NCBI GenBank assembly: GCA_946479335.1
Contig: CAMLFP010000001.1
Span: 10,765-74,764 of the forward strand
Direction of reading: 5' to 3'
From: an uncultured Archangium sp.
Lineage (GTDB): Bacteria; Myxococcota; Myxococcia; Myxococcales; Myxococcaceae
DNA length: 64,000 bases
A program made the position numbers and the translations under genes. The notes below the pieces were generated by a model. The model was not told the origin of the DNA. It did not search any database and saw only the letters and a list, made by a program, of their open reading frames with translations. The number at the start of each line of letters is the position of its first letter. Position 1 is the first letter of the stretch. Positions 1 through 9,326 of the stretch are shown piece after piece.

Positions 1-85
1 TCGCGTCAACCTCCACGCCGCGCGTCCACATCTTCACCGGCGCACCGCCCGGGGTCTCCATCGTGTCGTAGGTCTTCGTTTCCAT
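1..85 (-). CDS. rtcB: RtcB RNA ligase, N-terminal end only (gene runs off the window)
   Basis: Only the first 28 codons are present. They read METKTYDTMETPGG followed by APVKMWTRGVEVDA, which matches the start of RtcB 3'-phosphate RNA ligases (APVKMWTKGV in the enterobacterial protein). RtcB joins 2',3'-cyclic phosphate or 3'-phosphate RNA ends to 5'-OH ends in RNA repair. The gene diverges from rtcR, which is the usual arrangement. The start at 85 is the first ATG. The predicted sigma54 transcription start lies only about 3 bases upstream, so the message would be nearly leaderless or the true start may be the second ATG (position 61). The identification rests on a short stretch plus context. 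Confidence 0.8.
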   Translation of the reverse strand, partial: METKTYDTMETPGGAPVKMWTRGVEVDA

Positions 86-98
86 GGCAGGTGCCCAG

Positions 99-114
99 AG
101 CACCGAACGTGCCA
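99..114 (-). promoter_or_regulatory. Sigma54 (-24/-12) promoter for rtcB
   Basis: Read on the minus strand the sequence is TGGCACGTTCGGTGCT. The sigma54 consensus is TGGCACG-N4-TTGCW, so there is a single mismatch (GTGC for TTGC). It keeps GG at -24 and GC at -12 with standard spacing. It faces rtcB and lies next to the gene for RtcR, a sigma54 activator known to drive rtcB/rtcA transcription. The projected transcription start is near position 88. Confidence 0.75.
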
Positions 115-164
115 GCCGACGCCCCGAGGCACGGGAGACTGACTGGTCGCTCCGTATTATCCAT

Positions 165-176
165 TGATATAAATCA
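165..176. promoter_or_regulatory. Candidate RtcR upstream site (TGAT-N4-ATCA inverted repeat)
   Basis: TGATATAAATCA is a small inverted repeat (TGAT/ATCA around ATAA) in the AT-rich part of the rtcB-rtcR intergenic region, about 50 bases upstream of the sigma54 promoter. It could be an activator site for RtcR or part of the rtcR promoter (TATTAT at 155-160). It is short and is proposed only from its position. Confidence 0.25.
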
Positions 177-197
177 CGCGCCGATAGGAGCGTTCTC

Positions 198-1778
198 GTG
201 AGCAAACAGAAGCCGCTGGTCGTACTCGGGCTGCTGGGCACCAAACTCGATGCGGGCGAGGACTCGCGGCGCTGGTCGCGGTGGCGCCCGTCTGTCTCGC
301 TCTGTCAGGACCCGGCACTCGCGGTGAACCGCTTCGAGTTGCTCTACGACCCGAAGTTCACGTCGCTGGCGGGCGTGGTGGCCGCTGACATCAAGCAGGC
401 GTCGCCTGAGACGACGGTGCAGACCACGCGCTTCCCGCTGACGAACCCGTGGGACTTCGAAGAGGTCTACGGCGCGCTCCACGACTTCGCGCGGAGCTAC
501 CGCTTCAAGCCGGAGAAGGAGGACTACCTCGTCCACATCACGACCGGCACGCACGTCGCGCAGATCTGCCTCTTCCTGCTCACCGAGTCGCGACACATCC
601 CCGGTCGGCTGATCCAGACCGGGCCGCCGCGAAGAGGCGGTTCGAGCCCCGCGGGGACGCACGACATCATCGATCTCGATCTGAGCCGGTACGATCGCCT
701 CGCGTCGCGCTTCCGCGCCGAGGTCGTGGAGTCGGTGTCGTTCCTCAAGCAGGGCATCGCCACGAAGAACGCGGCGTACAACGCGCTGATGACCGAGATG
801 GAGCACGTGGCGGTCCGCACGCGCGCGCCGATGTTGCTGCTCGGGCCGACGGGCGCGGGCAAGTCACAGCTCGCGGCGCGGCTCCATGCGCTCAAGCGCG
901 CGCGGAATCTCGTGAGCGGCGAGTTCGTGAACGTGAACTGCGCGACGCTGCGCGGCGACCAGGCGATGGCGGCGCTCTTCGGGCACACGCGCGGCGCGTT
1001 CACCGGCGCGAGCGGAGCGCGAGAAGGCCTGCTGCTCCGCGCGAACGAGGGCGTGCTGTTCCTCGATGAGATCGGAGAGCTCGGGCTCGACGAGCAGGCG
1101 ATGTTGCTGCGCGCGCTCGAGGAGAAGACGTTCTTCCCGGTGGGCGCGGACCGCGAGGTGCAGAGCAACTTCGTGCTGCTGGCGGGCACCAATCGGGATC
1201 TCAAGAAGGCCGTCGCTGACGGCAACTTCCGCGCTGACCTGCTCGCACGCATCAACATGTGGACGTTCGAACTCCCGGGGCTGGCAGCGCGACCGGAAGA
1301 CCTCGCGCCCAACGTCGACTACGAGACCGAGCGCGCGAGCACGAGCGTCGGCATGCAGGTCACTTGGAGCAAGGAGGCGCTCCACCGCTACCTCGACTTC
1401 GGCACGTCGCCCACCGCGACCTGGCCCGGCAATTTTCGCGACCTGAACGCGTCAGTGACCCGGTTGGTGACTCTGGCCGATGGCGGCCGCATCACGCTCG
1501 CGTTGGTCAACGCGGAGATCGCGCGGCTCTCTTCTGCGTGGAGCGTGAAGAGCTCGACCGGCGGCATCGACACTTCTCACCTCGACGCGTTCGACGCCGT
1601 GCAGCTCACCGAGGTGGTGCGCGTCTGCCGCGCAAGCCGGTCACTGTCTGAAGCGGGGCGGAAGCTCTTCGCGAAGTCTCGCGCGCAGAAGAAGTCGAGC
1701 AACGACGCCGACCGACTCCGCAAATACCTCGCGCGCTTCAATCTCGACTTCGAATCGCTCGGGACACGCCACTTATGA
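198..1778 (+). CDS. rtcR: RtcR, sigma54-dependent activator of the RNA repair operon
   Basis: 526 residues, close to the roughly 530 of the family. The N-terminal part (about 1-185) is the RtcR CARF-like sensor domain with the HITTGTH loop near residue 113, proposed to sense RNA-derived ligands. The AAA+ domain follows: Walker A GPTGAGKS at 216-223, the sigma54-contacting GAFTGA loop at 266-271, and Walker B LFLDE near 287. The C-terminus is helical and probably DNA-binding. The GTG start has an AGGAG ribosome site at 186-190. The gene diverges from rtcB, whose promoter is sigma54-type, so this protein most likely activates rtcB when damaged RNA accumulates. In known systems the CARF domain represses the ATPase until ligand binds. 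Confidence 0.93.
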   Translation: MSKQKPLVVLGLLGTKLDAGEDSRRWSRWRPSVSLCQDPALAVNRFELLYDPKFTSLAGVVAADIKQASPETTVQTTRFPLTNPWDFEEVYGALHDFARSYRFKPEKEDYLVHITTGTHVAQICLFLLTESRHIPGRLIQTGPPRRGGSSPAGTHDIIDLDLSRYDRLASRFRAEVVESVSFLKQGIATKNAAYNALMTEMEHVAVRTRAPMLLLGPTGAGKSQLAARLHALKRARNLVSGEFVNVNCATLRGDQAMAALFGHTRGAFTGASGAREGLLLRANEGVLFLDEIGELGLDEQAMLLRALEEKTFFPVGADREVQSNFVLLAGTNRDLKKAVADGNFRADLLARINMWTFELPGLAARPEDLAPNVDYETERASTSVGMQVTWSKEALHRYLDFGTSPTATWPGNFRDLNASVTRLVTLADGGRITLALVNAEIARLSSAWSVKSSTGGIDTSHLDAFDAVQLTEVVRVCRASRSLSEAGRKLFAKSRAQKKSSNDADRLRKYLARFNLDFESLGTRHL

Positions 1779-1820
1779 CGCCTTGACTTGAGATCGTCGG
1801 TGGTTAAACCGCTCGCCGCG

Positions 1821-2755
<935 letters not shown>

Positions 2756-2759
<4 letters not shown>

Positions 2760-3478
2760 AGAACGTGTGGCTGATTTCGCGCCGCGAGCTGGCCGCGTAC
2801 CTGCGCACCATGAGCGGCTACATCATCATCGCGGTGATGCTGTTCATCGACGGGCTGCTCTTCAACGCGTTCGCCGTGCCCGGCACCGCGAAGAAGTCAT
2901 CGGAGATCCTCGCGGACTTCTTCACGCTGACCTCCGGCATCACCATGGTGGGCACGGTGTTCTTGTCGATGCGCCTCATCGCAGAGGAGCGCCAGACGGG
3001 CACCATCGCGCTGCTGAACTCCTCGCCGGTGCTCGACCTGGAGATCATCCTCGGCAAGTTCCTCGCGGCGTTCTTGTTCCTCTGTCTCTTCTTCGCGTCG
3101 ACCGCGTACATGCCGGCGCTCATCGCGGCGTACGGCAAGGTCTCGTTCGGCCACATCGCGGCCGGGTACTTCGGGTTGATGCTGGTCGGCGCGTGCGGAC
3201 TGGCCATCGGCACGTTCGGGAGCGCGCTCTCTCGCAGCCAGGTGGTGGCGGCGGTGTTGTCGGGCGTGATGGTGCTGGCGCTGACCACCGCGTGGCTCGC
3301 GGGGAAGATCACCGACCGGCCCTTCACGGAGATCGTCAACGGGCTGGCGTGGTGGGGGCACTTCGATGCGTTCCGCGTCGGCGTCATCCACCTCAAGCAC
3401 GTCTCGTATTTCGCGCTGATCACCTTCATCGCGCTGTTCTCCGCGACGCGGGTGCTGGAAGCGCGGAGGTGGCGGTAA
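2756..3478 (+). CDS. GldF-like ABC-2 permease
   Basis: 240 residues with about six hydrophobic segments, an N-terminal KNVWLISRRELAAYLRT amphipathic start and the conserved RLIAEERQTGTIALLNSSP loop typical of ABC-2/GldF permeases (around residues 72-90). It is the membrane partner of the preceding ATPase. It starts at GTG 2756 in a 4-base overlap with the ATPase gene, and its TAA overlaps the next ATG (TAATG). The transported substrate cannot be read from the sequence. Confidence 0.85.
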
Positions 3479-5304
3479 TGCAGCTCTCACTTCTTCTCTC
3501 TGCGGGCCTGCTGCTCCTGTGGGCCGGCGAGCGCATCGTCGACTCGTCGGAGGTGCGCTGGGCGCTCTCGGGCGTGGGCCTGTTGCTGGTGGTGCTCGCC
3601 ACCGCGATGCGCTTCATGAAGGCCGACGCGACGCCCGCGGGTCGCGTGCACCGGACGCTGGCGTACCTGCACCTCGGCACCGTGGTCTCGCTGCTGCTCT
3701 ACGCGCTGCAGTCTGACCTGTTCACCAAGCTGACCGGCGCGGCGATGTCGGCGTCGTCTCCGAAGCTGGCGGGCGTGCTGGCGGCGTTGTGGCCGGCGCT
3801 GTTGCTGGCGTCGCTGCTGCCCACGCTGTTCGTCGAGCTCTCGTTCACCTCGATGGCGAAGTCGCCGACGCTGGAGTCGGACCGCATCAAGGAAGCGCGG
3901 CTCTCCGGCCTCGGGCTGGCGTTCGCGTTCATCTTCGCGTTCTCCACGCAGTACGTGACGACCGAGCGCGACACCAAGGTCGACCTCTCGTACTTCCGCG
4001 TGGCGAAGCCCGGCGAGGCGACGAAGAAGCTGGCCGCGTCGCTCGATGAGCCGGTGAACGTGTACCTCTTCTTCCCGCCCGCTTCTGACGCGGCCGACGC
4101 GGTGGAGGAGTACTTCGATGATCTCAAGGCCTCCGCGCCGCAGATGACGGTGACGCGGTTGGATCACGCGCTGGAGCCGGTGAAGGCGAAGGAGATCGGC
4201 GCCACCGGCAACGGGAACGTGATCATCAAGAAGGGCGGCCGCAAGGAGACGCTCTTCATCGGCACCGAGGCGGAGAAGGCGAAGTCGCAGCTCCGCGGGC
4301 TCGACACCGAGGTGAACAAGAAGCTGACGCTGGTCGCGAAGTCGAAGCGCACCGTGTACCTCACGGGCGGTCACGGCGAGCGGCTGCGCAACAACGCCGA
4401 CTCGAACGATCAGCGCACCACCATCGAGGCGCTCTACAAGGTGCTGGCTGATCAGAACTTCGACGCGCGCCCGCTCTCCATCGCGGAAGGGCTCGGCAGC
4501 GAGATCCCCAAGGACGCGGCGGCGGTGTTCATCATCGGCCCGCAGCGTGACTTCGAAGACCCCGAGGCCGATGCGCTCAAGCGCTACGTCGACGGCGGCG
4601 GGCGGCTCTTCATCGCGCTCGACCCCGACTCCGGCGCGACGTTCGAGAACCTGCTCGCGCCGCTGGGCCTCACGTACACCGCACAGACGCTGGCGCAGGA
4701 GCGCGGCACGGCGAACATCCGCCCGCCGCCGAGCATCGCGGACCGGCACAACATCGCGACCCGCACCTTCAGCTCGCACCCCATCGCCACCTTCCTCGGG
4801 CGCGGGCAGTCGCCGGTGCTGTTCATCGGCGCGGGGCCGCTGGAGGAGGCGAAGCAGCACGCCGCCGACCTCTCCCTCGACTTCGCGGTGCGCTCGTTGA
4901 CCGACGCGTGGAACGACACCAACCGCAACTTCGAGTTCGACACCGGCGAGACGAAGAAGGCCTACGGCGTGGTGGTGGCCGTGGAGCGCAAGCAGGAGAG
5001 CAAGACCGGCCAGAAGCCGTCGCGCGCGGTGGTGCTGGGCGACTCCGACGCCATCAGCGATCTCGTGTTGGCGAACGTGGTGGGCAACCAGTACCTGCTG
5101 GTCGACTCGTTCAAGTGGCTGCTGGGCGACGAGGCGCTCGCGGGGCCGACGAACTCCGAGGCCGACGTGCCGCTGACGCGCACCCGGCAGGAAGACTCGC
5201 TGTGGTTCTACGGCACGACGGTGCTCGCGCCGCTCGCGGTGGTGGGCATCGGCTTCTTCGCCCGCCGTCGCAAGAAGACCTCTTCAACCGGGAGTGCGAA
5301 GTGA
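3478..5304 (+). CDS. GldG-like auxiliary protein of ABC transporter
   Basis: 608 residues. The N-terminus has four or five membrane segments (roughly residues 1-150). A large extracytoplasmic domain follows, containing the GldG/intraflagellar-transport-like region (RTVYLTGGHGER, DAAAVFIIGPQRDF, LKRYVDGGGRLFIALDPDSG). The protein ends with one membrane helix and a basic tail (ARRRKK). Start ATG 3478 overlaps the permease stop, and the stop overlaps the next gene's GTG by 4 bases. A longer upstream reading frame in this phase is the shadow of the permease gene and is not used. Such proteins accompany GldA/GldF-type exporters; their mechanistic role is not established. Confidence 0.85.
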   Translation: MQLSLLLSAGLLLLWAGERIVDSSEVRWALSGVGLLLVVLATAMRFMKADATPAGRVHRTLAYLHLGTVVSLLLYALQSDLFTKLTGAAMSASSPKLAGVLAALWPALLLASLLPTLFVELSFTSMAKSPTLESDRIKEARLSGLGLAFAFIFAFSTQYVTTERDTKVDLSYFRVAKPGEATKKLAASLDEPVNVYLFFPPASDAADAVEEYFDDLKASAPQMTVTRLDHALEPVKAKEIGATGNGNVIIKKGGRKETLFIGTEAEKAKSQLRGLDTEVNKKLTLVAKSKRTVYLTGGHGERLRNNADSNDQRTTIEALYKVLADQNFDARPLSIAEGLGSEIPKDAAAVFIIGPQRDFEDPEADALKRYVDGGGRLFIALDPDSGATFENLLAPLGLTYTAQTLAQERGTANIRPPPSIADRHNIATRTFSSHPIATFLGRGQSPVLFIGAGPLEEAKQHAADLSLDFAVRSLTDAWNDTNRNFEFDTGETKKAYGVVVAVERKQESKTGQKPSRAVVLGDSDAISDLVLANVVGNQYLLVDSFKWLLGDEALAGPTNSEADVPLTRTRQEDSLWFYGTTVLAPLAVVGIGFFARRRKKTSSTGSAK

Positions 5305-6353
5305 AAGCGCGAAGTGCAGCGATTCAGGGTGCGCTGGCCGCTGCGGGCCTGGTGGCCGCGTACGTGACGTGGCAGCGCCCGCCGGAGACGCAGAAGAAGG
5401 AGTCGGTGATCATCGCCGACGCCAACAAGAACTCGCTTGAGCGCGTCAGCTACAGCGACGGCACGCGCGTCGTCACCGTGGAGAAGAAGGACCGTTTCTA
5501 CGTGACGCTCGCGTACCTGCCCGGCAAGCGCCCAGAGTACGACGCCGGCTCGCCGATGGACGAGCTCGACGCGGGCACGCTGCCGGATGGCGGCGTCATC
5601 CCGAAGCGGCCGCCTCCGCCGCCGCCGGTGCCCGACCGCACCGTGTACGCCAACGAGCGCGCCGAGCAGCTGTGGACCAAGCTGACGCCGTTCGAGGGCA
5701 CGCGCGCGCTGGGCGCCATCTCCACCGAGAAGCTGAGCGAGCTGGGCCTCGAGGGCAGCCCGCGCCGGCTGGAGCTGACCATCTCCGGCGCGCCGGTGAG
5801 CTTCGTCATCAACAAGCAGGTCGCCGGCCTCGCCGGCAGCTACGCGCAGAATGAGAAGACGAAAGACGTCTTCCTCGTCTCCAACCAGCTCTTCAACGAG
5901 CTCGACCCCAACTCGACGGTGCTGGTCGATCGCCGCCTGCACACCTTCAAGCTCACGGAGTTCGACGCCTTCACGGTGAGCTCCGGCGGCAAGACGGCGT
6001 CGTACGTGGCGAGCGGCGCCGACATCCCCGCGACGATGCGCATCGCGCCCGCGGCCACGCCCGACAAGCCCGACGAGCTGACCAAGAACTGGCACGACAA
6101 GATCTGGAGCCGCCTCGTCGTCACCGAGGTGCTCTCGAAGGACGAGCCGCCGCGCAACGGCGCGCCCGAGGTGGTGCTGCGCCTCGAGTACTCGCTCAAG
6201 GGCAAGCCGGTGGGCTGGCTGGAGCTGGCCAACGACGAGAAGCAGGCCTGGTGGGCGCGCAGCGAGAACACCGCGTCGTGGGTGGCGCTGCACTCCGGCA
6301 CGCAAGACATCGCGCTCGAGGGCAGCAAGCTGGCACAGGGCACCGCGCCCTGA
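5301..6353 (+). CDS. DUF4340 domain protein, fourth member of the Gld-type transporter operon
   Basis: 350 residues starting at GTG 5301 (GTGA overlap with the GldG-like gene). It has an N-terminal signal anchor (AAIQGALAAAGLVAAYVTW) and then a soluble domain resembling DUF4340, including a proline run PPPPPPVP near residue 100. DUF4340 proteins are commonly the last gene in GldA-F-G operons and are thought to sit on the outer face of the membrane with GldG. The gene is convergent with the ATPase gene at 6357, with only 3 bases between the stops. Confidence 0.75.
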   Translation: MKARSAAIQGALAAAGLVAAYVTWQRPPETQKKESVIIADANKNSLERVSYSDGTRVVTVEKKDRFYVTLAYLPGKRPEYDAGSPMDELDAGTLPDGGVIPKRPPPPPPVPDRTVYANERAEQLWTKLTPFEGTRALGAISTEKLSELGLEGSPRRLELTISGAPVSFVINKQVAGLAGSYAQNEKTKDVFLVSNQLFNELDPNSTVLVDRRLHTFKLTEFDAFTVSSGGKTASYVASGADIPATMRIAPAATPDKPDELTKNWHDKIWSRLVVTEVLSKDEPPRNGAPEVVLRLEYSLKGKPVGWLELANDEKQAWWARSENTASWVALHSGTQDIALEGSKLAQGTAP

Positions 6354-6356
6354 CCC

Positions 6357-7493
6357 TCACGCCAGCGCTTCGCGCAGCGCCTCGATGCTGACGACGTTCA
6401 TCTCGAGGCCGCCGAACGCGCGCGTCGACGGCGCGCCGGTCTGCGCGGTCACCAGCCAGTTGCGGCCCTTCGGGTAGGCATCGCGAAAGACACGGAGCGA
6501 CTTCGGGTCGAACGCGTCCGCGCTCCATTTCACTTCGATGGCGTCGACGCGCTCCCGCGCCATCGGGAGGATGAAGTCGACCTCTCGCTTCTCCTTGTCG
6601 CGCCAGTAGTGGATGCGCGGCAGCAACGGCAGTGACTGGAGCGTCTCCAGCACGAGATGTTCGAGCAGCAACCCCTTGTCTTCGGGGCGCAGCGACGTGA
6701 TGCCGCGCGCGTGGCACACGAAGCCGGTGTCGAAGGTGTACGCCTTCGGCATCTGCACGAGTTCGCGTTCGCTGGAGCCGCCGCTGTAGGGACGCAACCG
6801 CGTCAGCACGTGCGTGGTCTCCATCACGTCGAGGTACGTCATCACTGTCGGGCGTGAGAGCCCGGAGACGCGCGACATGGCGGAGACCTCGAGCTGCCCG
6901 CCGCTCTGCCGCAGCAGCGCCTCGAGCATCGAGAGGAATGCGCCGCGCTTCTCCACGCTGAAGAGCTCGCGTACGTCGCGTGCGAAGTACGAGTCGAGCC
7001 ACTCTGAATAGAAGGTGCGGTCGGCCTCCTCCGCGAGGAGCGGCTGCGGGAGCCCGCCGCGCAACAACCGATGCTCCAGCGACACGCCGAAGGCCTCGAG
7101 CTCTGCCGCGAGCACCGGCACGAGATGCACCTGGCGCTTCCTCCCGGTGAGGCTGTCGCTGAACTTGTCGGTGGCAGCGAGCGTCGACGACCCGGTCGCC
7201 ACCACGCGCAGCCGGGGGAACTCGTCAGCGGCGATCTTCAGCAGCCTCGCGGGGTCTGGCAGTTGGTGCACCTCGTCCAGCACGAGGCGAGGCGTCTTCA
7301 CCGACTTGAAGAAGCGCACCGGGTCGGTGAGCCGCGACGCGACGTCTGGGAGATCGCAGTTGAAGAGCGTGGAGTCGGGCAGCGACTTCGCGAGCGTCGT
7401 CTTGCCGACGCGCCGCACGCCACTGAGCCAACAGATGCTCGCCCGCTTGAACGAGGCCTCGAGTTCCTTCAGCCAGAGCGCTCTCGACTCCAT
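6357..7493 (-). CDS. AAA-family ATPase with DUF4143 (archaeal-type ATPase family)
   Basis: 378 residues. An N-terminal AAA_14 P-loop domain (SGVRRVGKTTL at about 24-34, LVLDEVHQLPD, VVATGSSTL) is followed by a winged-helix region (AMSRVSGLSRPTVMTYLDVMETTHVLTRL) and a C-terminal DUF4143 domain with a nuclease-like core (REVDFILP ... DAIEVKWS). The D...E-K pattern in that last part resembles PD-(D/E)XK folds. Members are widespread, mobile and of unknown function. The 50 bases upstream are unusually AT-rich for this window, which fits recent acquisition. It lies downstream of the histidine kinase gene but is probably transcribed separately. Confidence 0.85.
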   Translation of the reverse strand: MESRALWLKELEASFKRASICWLSGVRRVGKTTLAKSLPDSTLFNCDLPDVASRLTDPVRFFKSVKTPRLVLDEVHQLPDPARLLKIAADEFPRLRVVATGSSTLAATDKFSDSLTGRKRQVHLVPVLAAELEAFGVSLEHRLLRGGLPQPLLAEEADRTFYSEWLDSYFARDVRELFSVEKRGAFLSMLEALLRQSGGQLEVSAMSRVSGLSRPTVMTYLDVMETTHVLTRLRPYSGGSSERELVQMPKAYTFDTGFVCHARGITSLRPEDKGLLLEHLVLETLQSLPLLPRIHYWRDKEKREVDFILPMARERVDAIEVKWSADAFDPKSLRVFRDAYPKGRNWLVTAQTGAPSTRAFGGLEMNVVSIEALREALA

Positions 7494-7546
7494 GCAACCA
7501 GACCTAACAAATAGTCAGACCAAATGTAAAATATGGCTTCATAAAG

Positions 7547-9313
7547 TCAGAGCGCCGGGAGGCGAATGATGAAGGTCGCGCCCTCGCCCGGCGCGCCCTC
7601 CGCGCGGATGCTGCCGCGGTGCGCCTCGATGATGGTGCGCGACACCGAGAGACCCAGGCCCGTGCCCTGCCCGCGGCGCTTGGTGGTGAAGAAGGGCTTG
7701 AAGAGCTGCGCCTTCACCTCATCGGCGAGCCCGGGGCCGGTGTCGGCCACGCGGAGCTCCACGAAGCCCTCCTCGCCCAGCGCGGTGGAGACGGTGATGA
7801 GCTTCTTCTCCGACGCCTCCATGGCGTGGCCGGCGTTCATCATCAGGTTGAGCAGCACCTGCCGCAGCTGGTTGGAGTTCCCGCGGATCTGCGGGAGCCC
7901 GGTGGCGAGCTGCGTCTGCACCTTCACGCGGTGCATCTGCAGCTGGTGCACGCACAGCGCCATCGCGCCCATCACCACGTCGTTGGGCGAGAGCGCCTCG
8001 AACTCCGTCTCCGGCGGGCGGGAGAACTCGAGGAGGTTCTGGAGGATCTTGTTCGCGCGGAAGGCGTCCTGCTCGATGAGCTTGAAGTACTCGAGCATCT
8101 CCGGCGTCTCGGTCGACTCCTGGCCGAGCTGCGCGAAGCCCACGATGCCCACCATCGGGTTCTTCACCTCGTGCGCGACGCTGGCGGCCAGCTCGCCGAC
8201 CGCCGACAGCTTCTCGCTCTGCACCAGCTGCGCGTTGGTCTCCTGCAGCTGCTCGCTGCGCCGCACCAGCTCGCGGCTCATCTCGTTGAGCGCCGAGCCC
8301 ACCGAGGCGATCTCCTGCGGGCCGTCGACGGGCACCTCCACGCCGAACTGGCCGCGGGAGATGGTCTGCATGGTGCTGGCGAGATCGCGCAGCGGTCGCG
8401 TGACGCGCCGGCCCAGCAGCACCGCCAGCGCGAGCGCGAGTGACATCACGCCGAGCGCGAAGAGCAGCGAGCGCCGCGAGAGCTCGCGGGTGGCCTTGAA
8501 GACCTCGTCGCGCGGCACCTCCACCACCACCGAGCCGACGCCGTTCTCCACGCGCGCGAACGCCGCCACGCGGTGCTGACCGTCGAGCTCGTACTCGCGT
8601 GCGCCGCGCGCCACCTGCCCGGTGAGGGCGTCGCGCACCACGGGGTTGGTCGAGAGATCTTCGCGCTTGATGACGCGCTCGCCGTCGGGGTGCGCCAACA
8701 CGCCGCCGAGCCGGTCGACCAGGAAGACCTTGTACAGGCCGCTGGTCGACACCGCGGCGAGCAGCCACTCGGGGCGCAGGTCGGCGATCACCACCGCGCT
8801 GCCGTCGGCGGTCGCCGCGGAGATGCGCACCAGCGCGAGGTCGGGCGGGAGGCTGGCGTTCTGCACCACCACGCCGGCCTGCTGCACGGCCTTGAGCGGC
8901 GCGGGCGTGCGCTTGCGCGCCTCGGTGAGATCATCGGCGGTGAGGTTCAGCTCGGCGAGCCGGCCGTTGTCGACGAAGAGGAAGGCGCGCTCGAAGCCGC
9001 CCTCGGTGCGCTTGAAGACCTCCAGCGAGAGCACGGCCTCGTCGGCGTCGAACAGGCTGCGCGCGCGGCGCTCGGCGTCACCGGGCGTCAGCTCCCACTC
9101 CTGGCCGAAGTAGCGCAGCTTGTCGGCGATGCCGTCGACGGTGCGCCCCACCTGCTGCGCCACGGTGCCCGCGATGAGCGCGTTGACGTCGTAGACCGTC
9201 GCTTCCTTGTCGGCGGTGGTGACGCGGGTCGCGAGCGCGAGGTACGCGCCCATGGCGATGACCAGCATCGCGCCCACCAGCCCGACGATCTGCGTGCGCA
9301 ACGACCAACGCAA
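7547..9313 (-). CDS. Membrane sensor histidine kinase
   Basis: 588 residues. Transmembrane helix at about 9-29, a periplasmic Cache-like sensor region 30-280, a second helix 284-302, a HAMP linker (GRRVTRPLRDLASTM), a HisKA domain with phospho-accepting His381 (SVAHEVKNPM), and a HATPase_c domain (N-box NLMMNAGHAM, DTGPGL, GTGLGLSVS). It starts at TTG 9313, supported by a strong AGGAGGGG site (9321-9328). That site overlaps the TAG stop of the upstream gene, so translation is probably coupled. It is the last gene of a five-gene operon whose first two genes are stand-alone receivers, the likely phosphotransfer partners. Confidence 0.92.
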   Translation of the reverse strand: MRWSLRTQIVGLVGAMLVIAMGAYLALATRVTTADKEATVYDVNALIAGTVAQQVGRTVDGIADKLRYFGQEWELTPGDAERRARSLFDADEAVLSLEVFKRTEGGFERAFLFVDNGRLAELNLTADDLTEARKRTPAPLKAVQQAGVVVQNASLPPDLALVRISAATADGSAVVIADLRPEWLLAAVSTSGLYKVFLVDRLGGVLAHPDGERVIKREDLSTNPVVRDALTGQVARGAREYELDGQHRVAAFARVENGVGSVVVEVPRDEVFKATRELSRRSLLFALGVMSLALALAVLLGRRVTRPLRDLASTMQTISRGQFGVEVPVDGPQEIASVGSALNEMSRELVRRSEQLQETNAQLVQSEKLSAVGELAASVAHEVKNPMVGIVGFAQLGQESTETPEMLEYFKLIEQDAFRANKILQNLLEFSRPPETEFEALSPNDVVMGAMALCVHQLQMHRVKVQTQLATGLPQIRGNSNQLRQVLLNLMMNAGHAMEASEKKLITVSTALGEEGFVELRVADTGPGLADEVKAQLFKPFFTTKRRGQGTGLGLSVSRTIIEAHRGSIRAEGAPGEGATFIIRLPAL

Positions 9314-9326
9314 GGGACGCCCCCTC

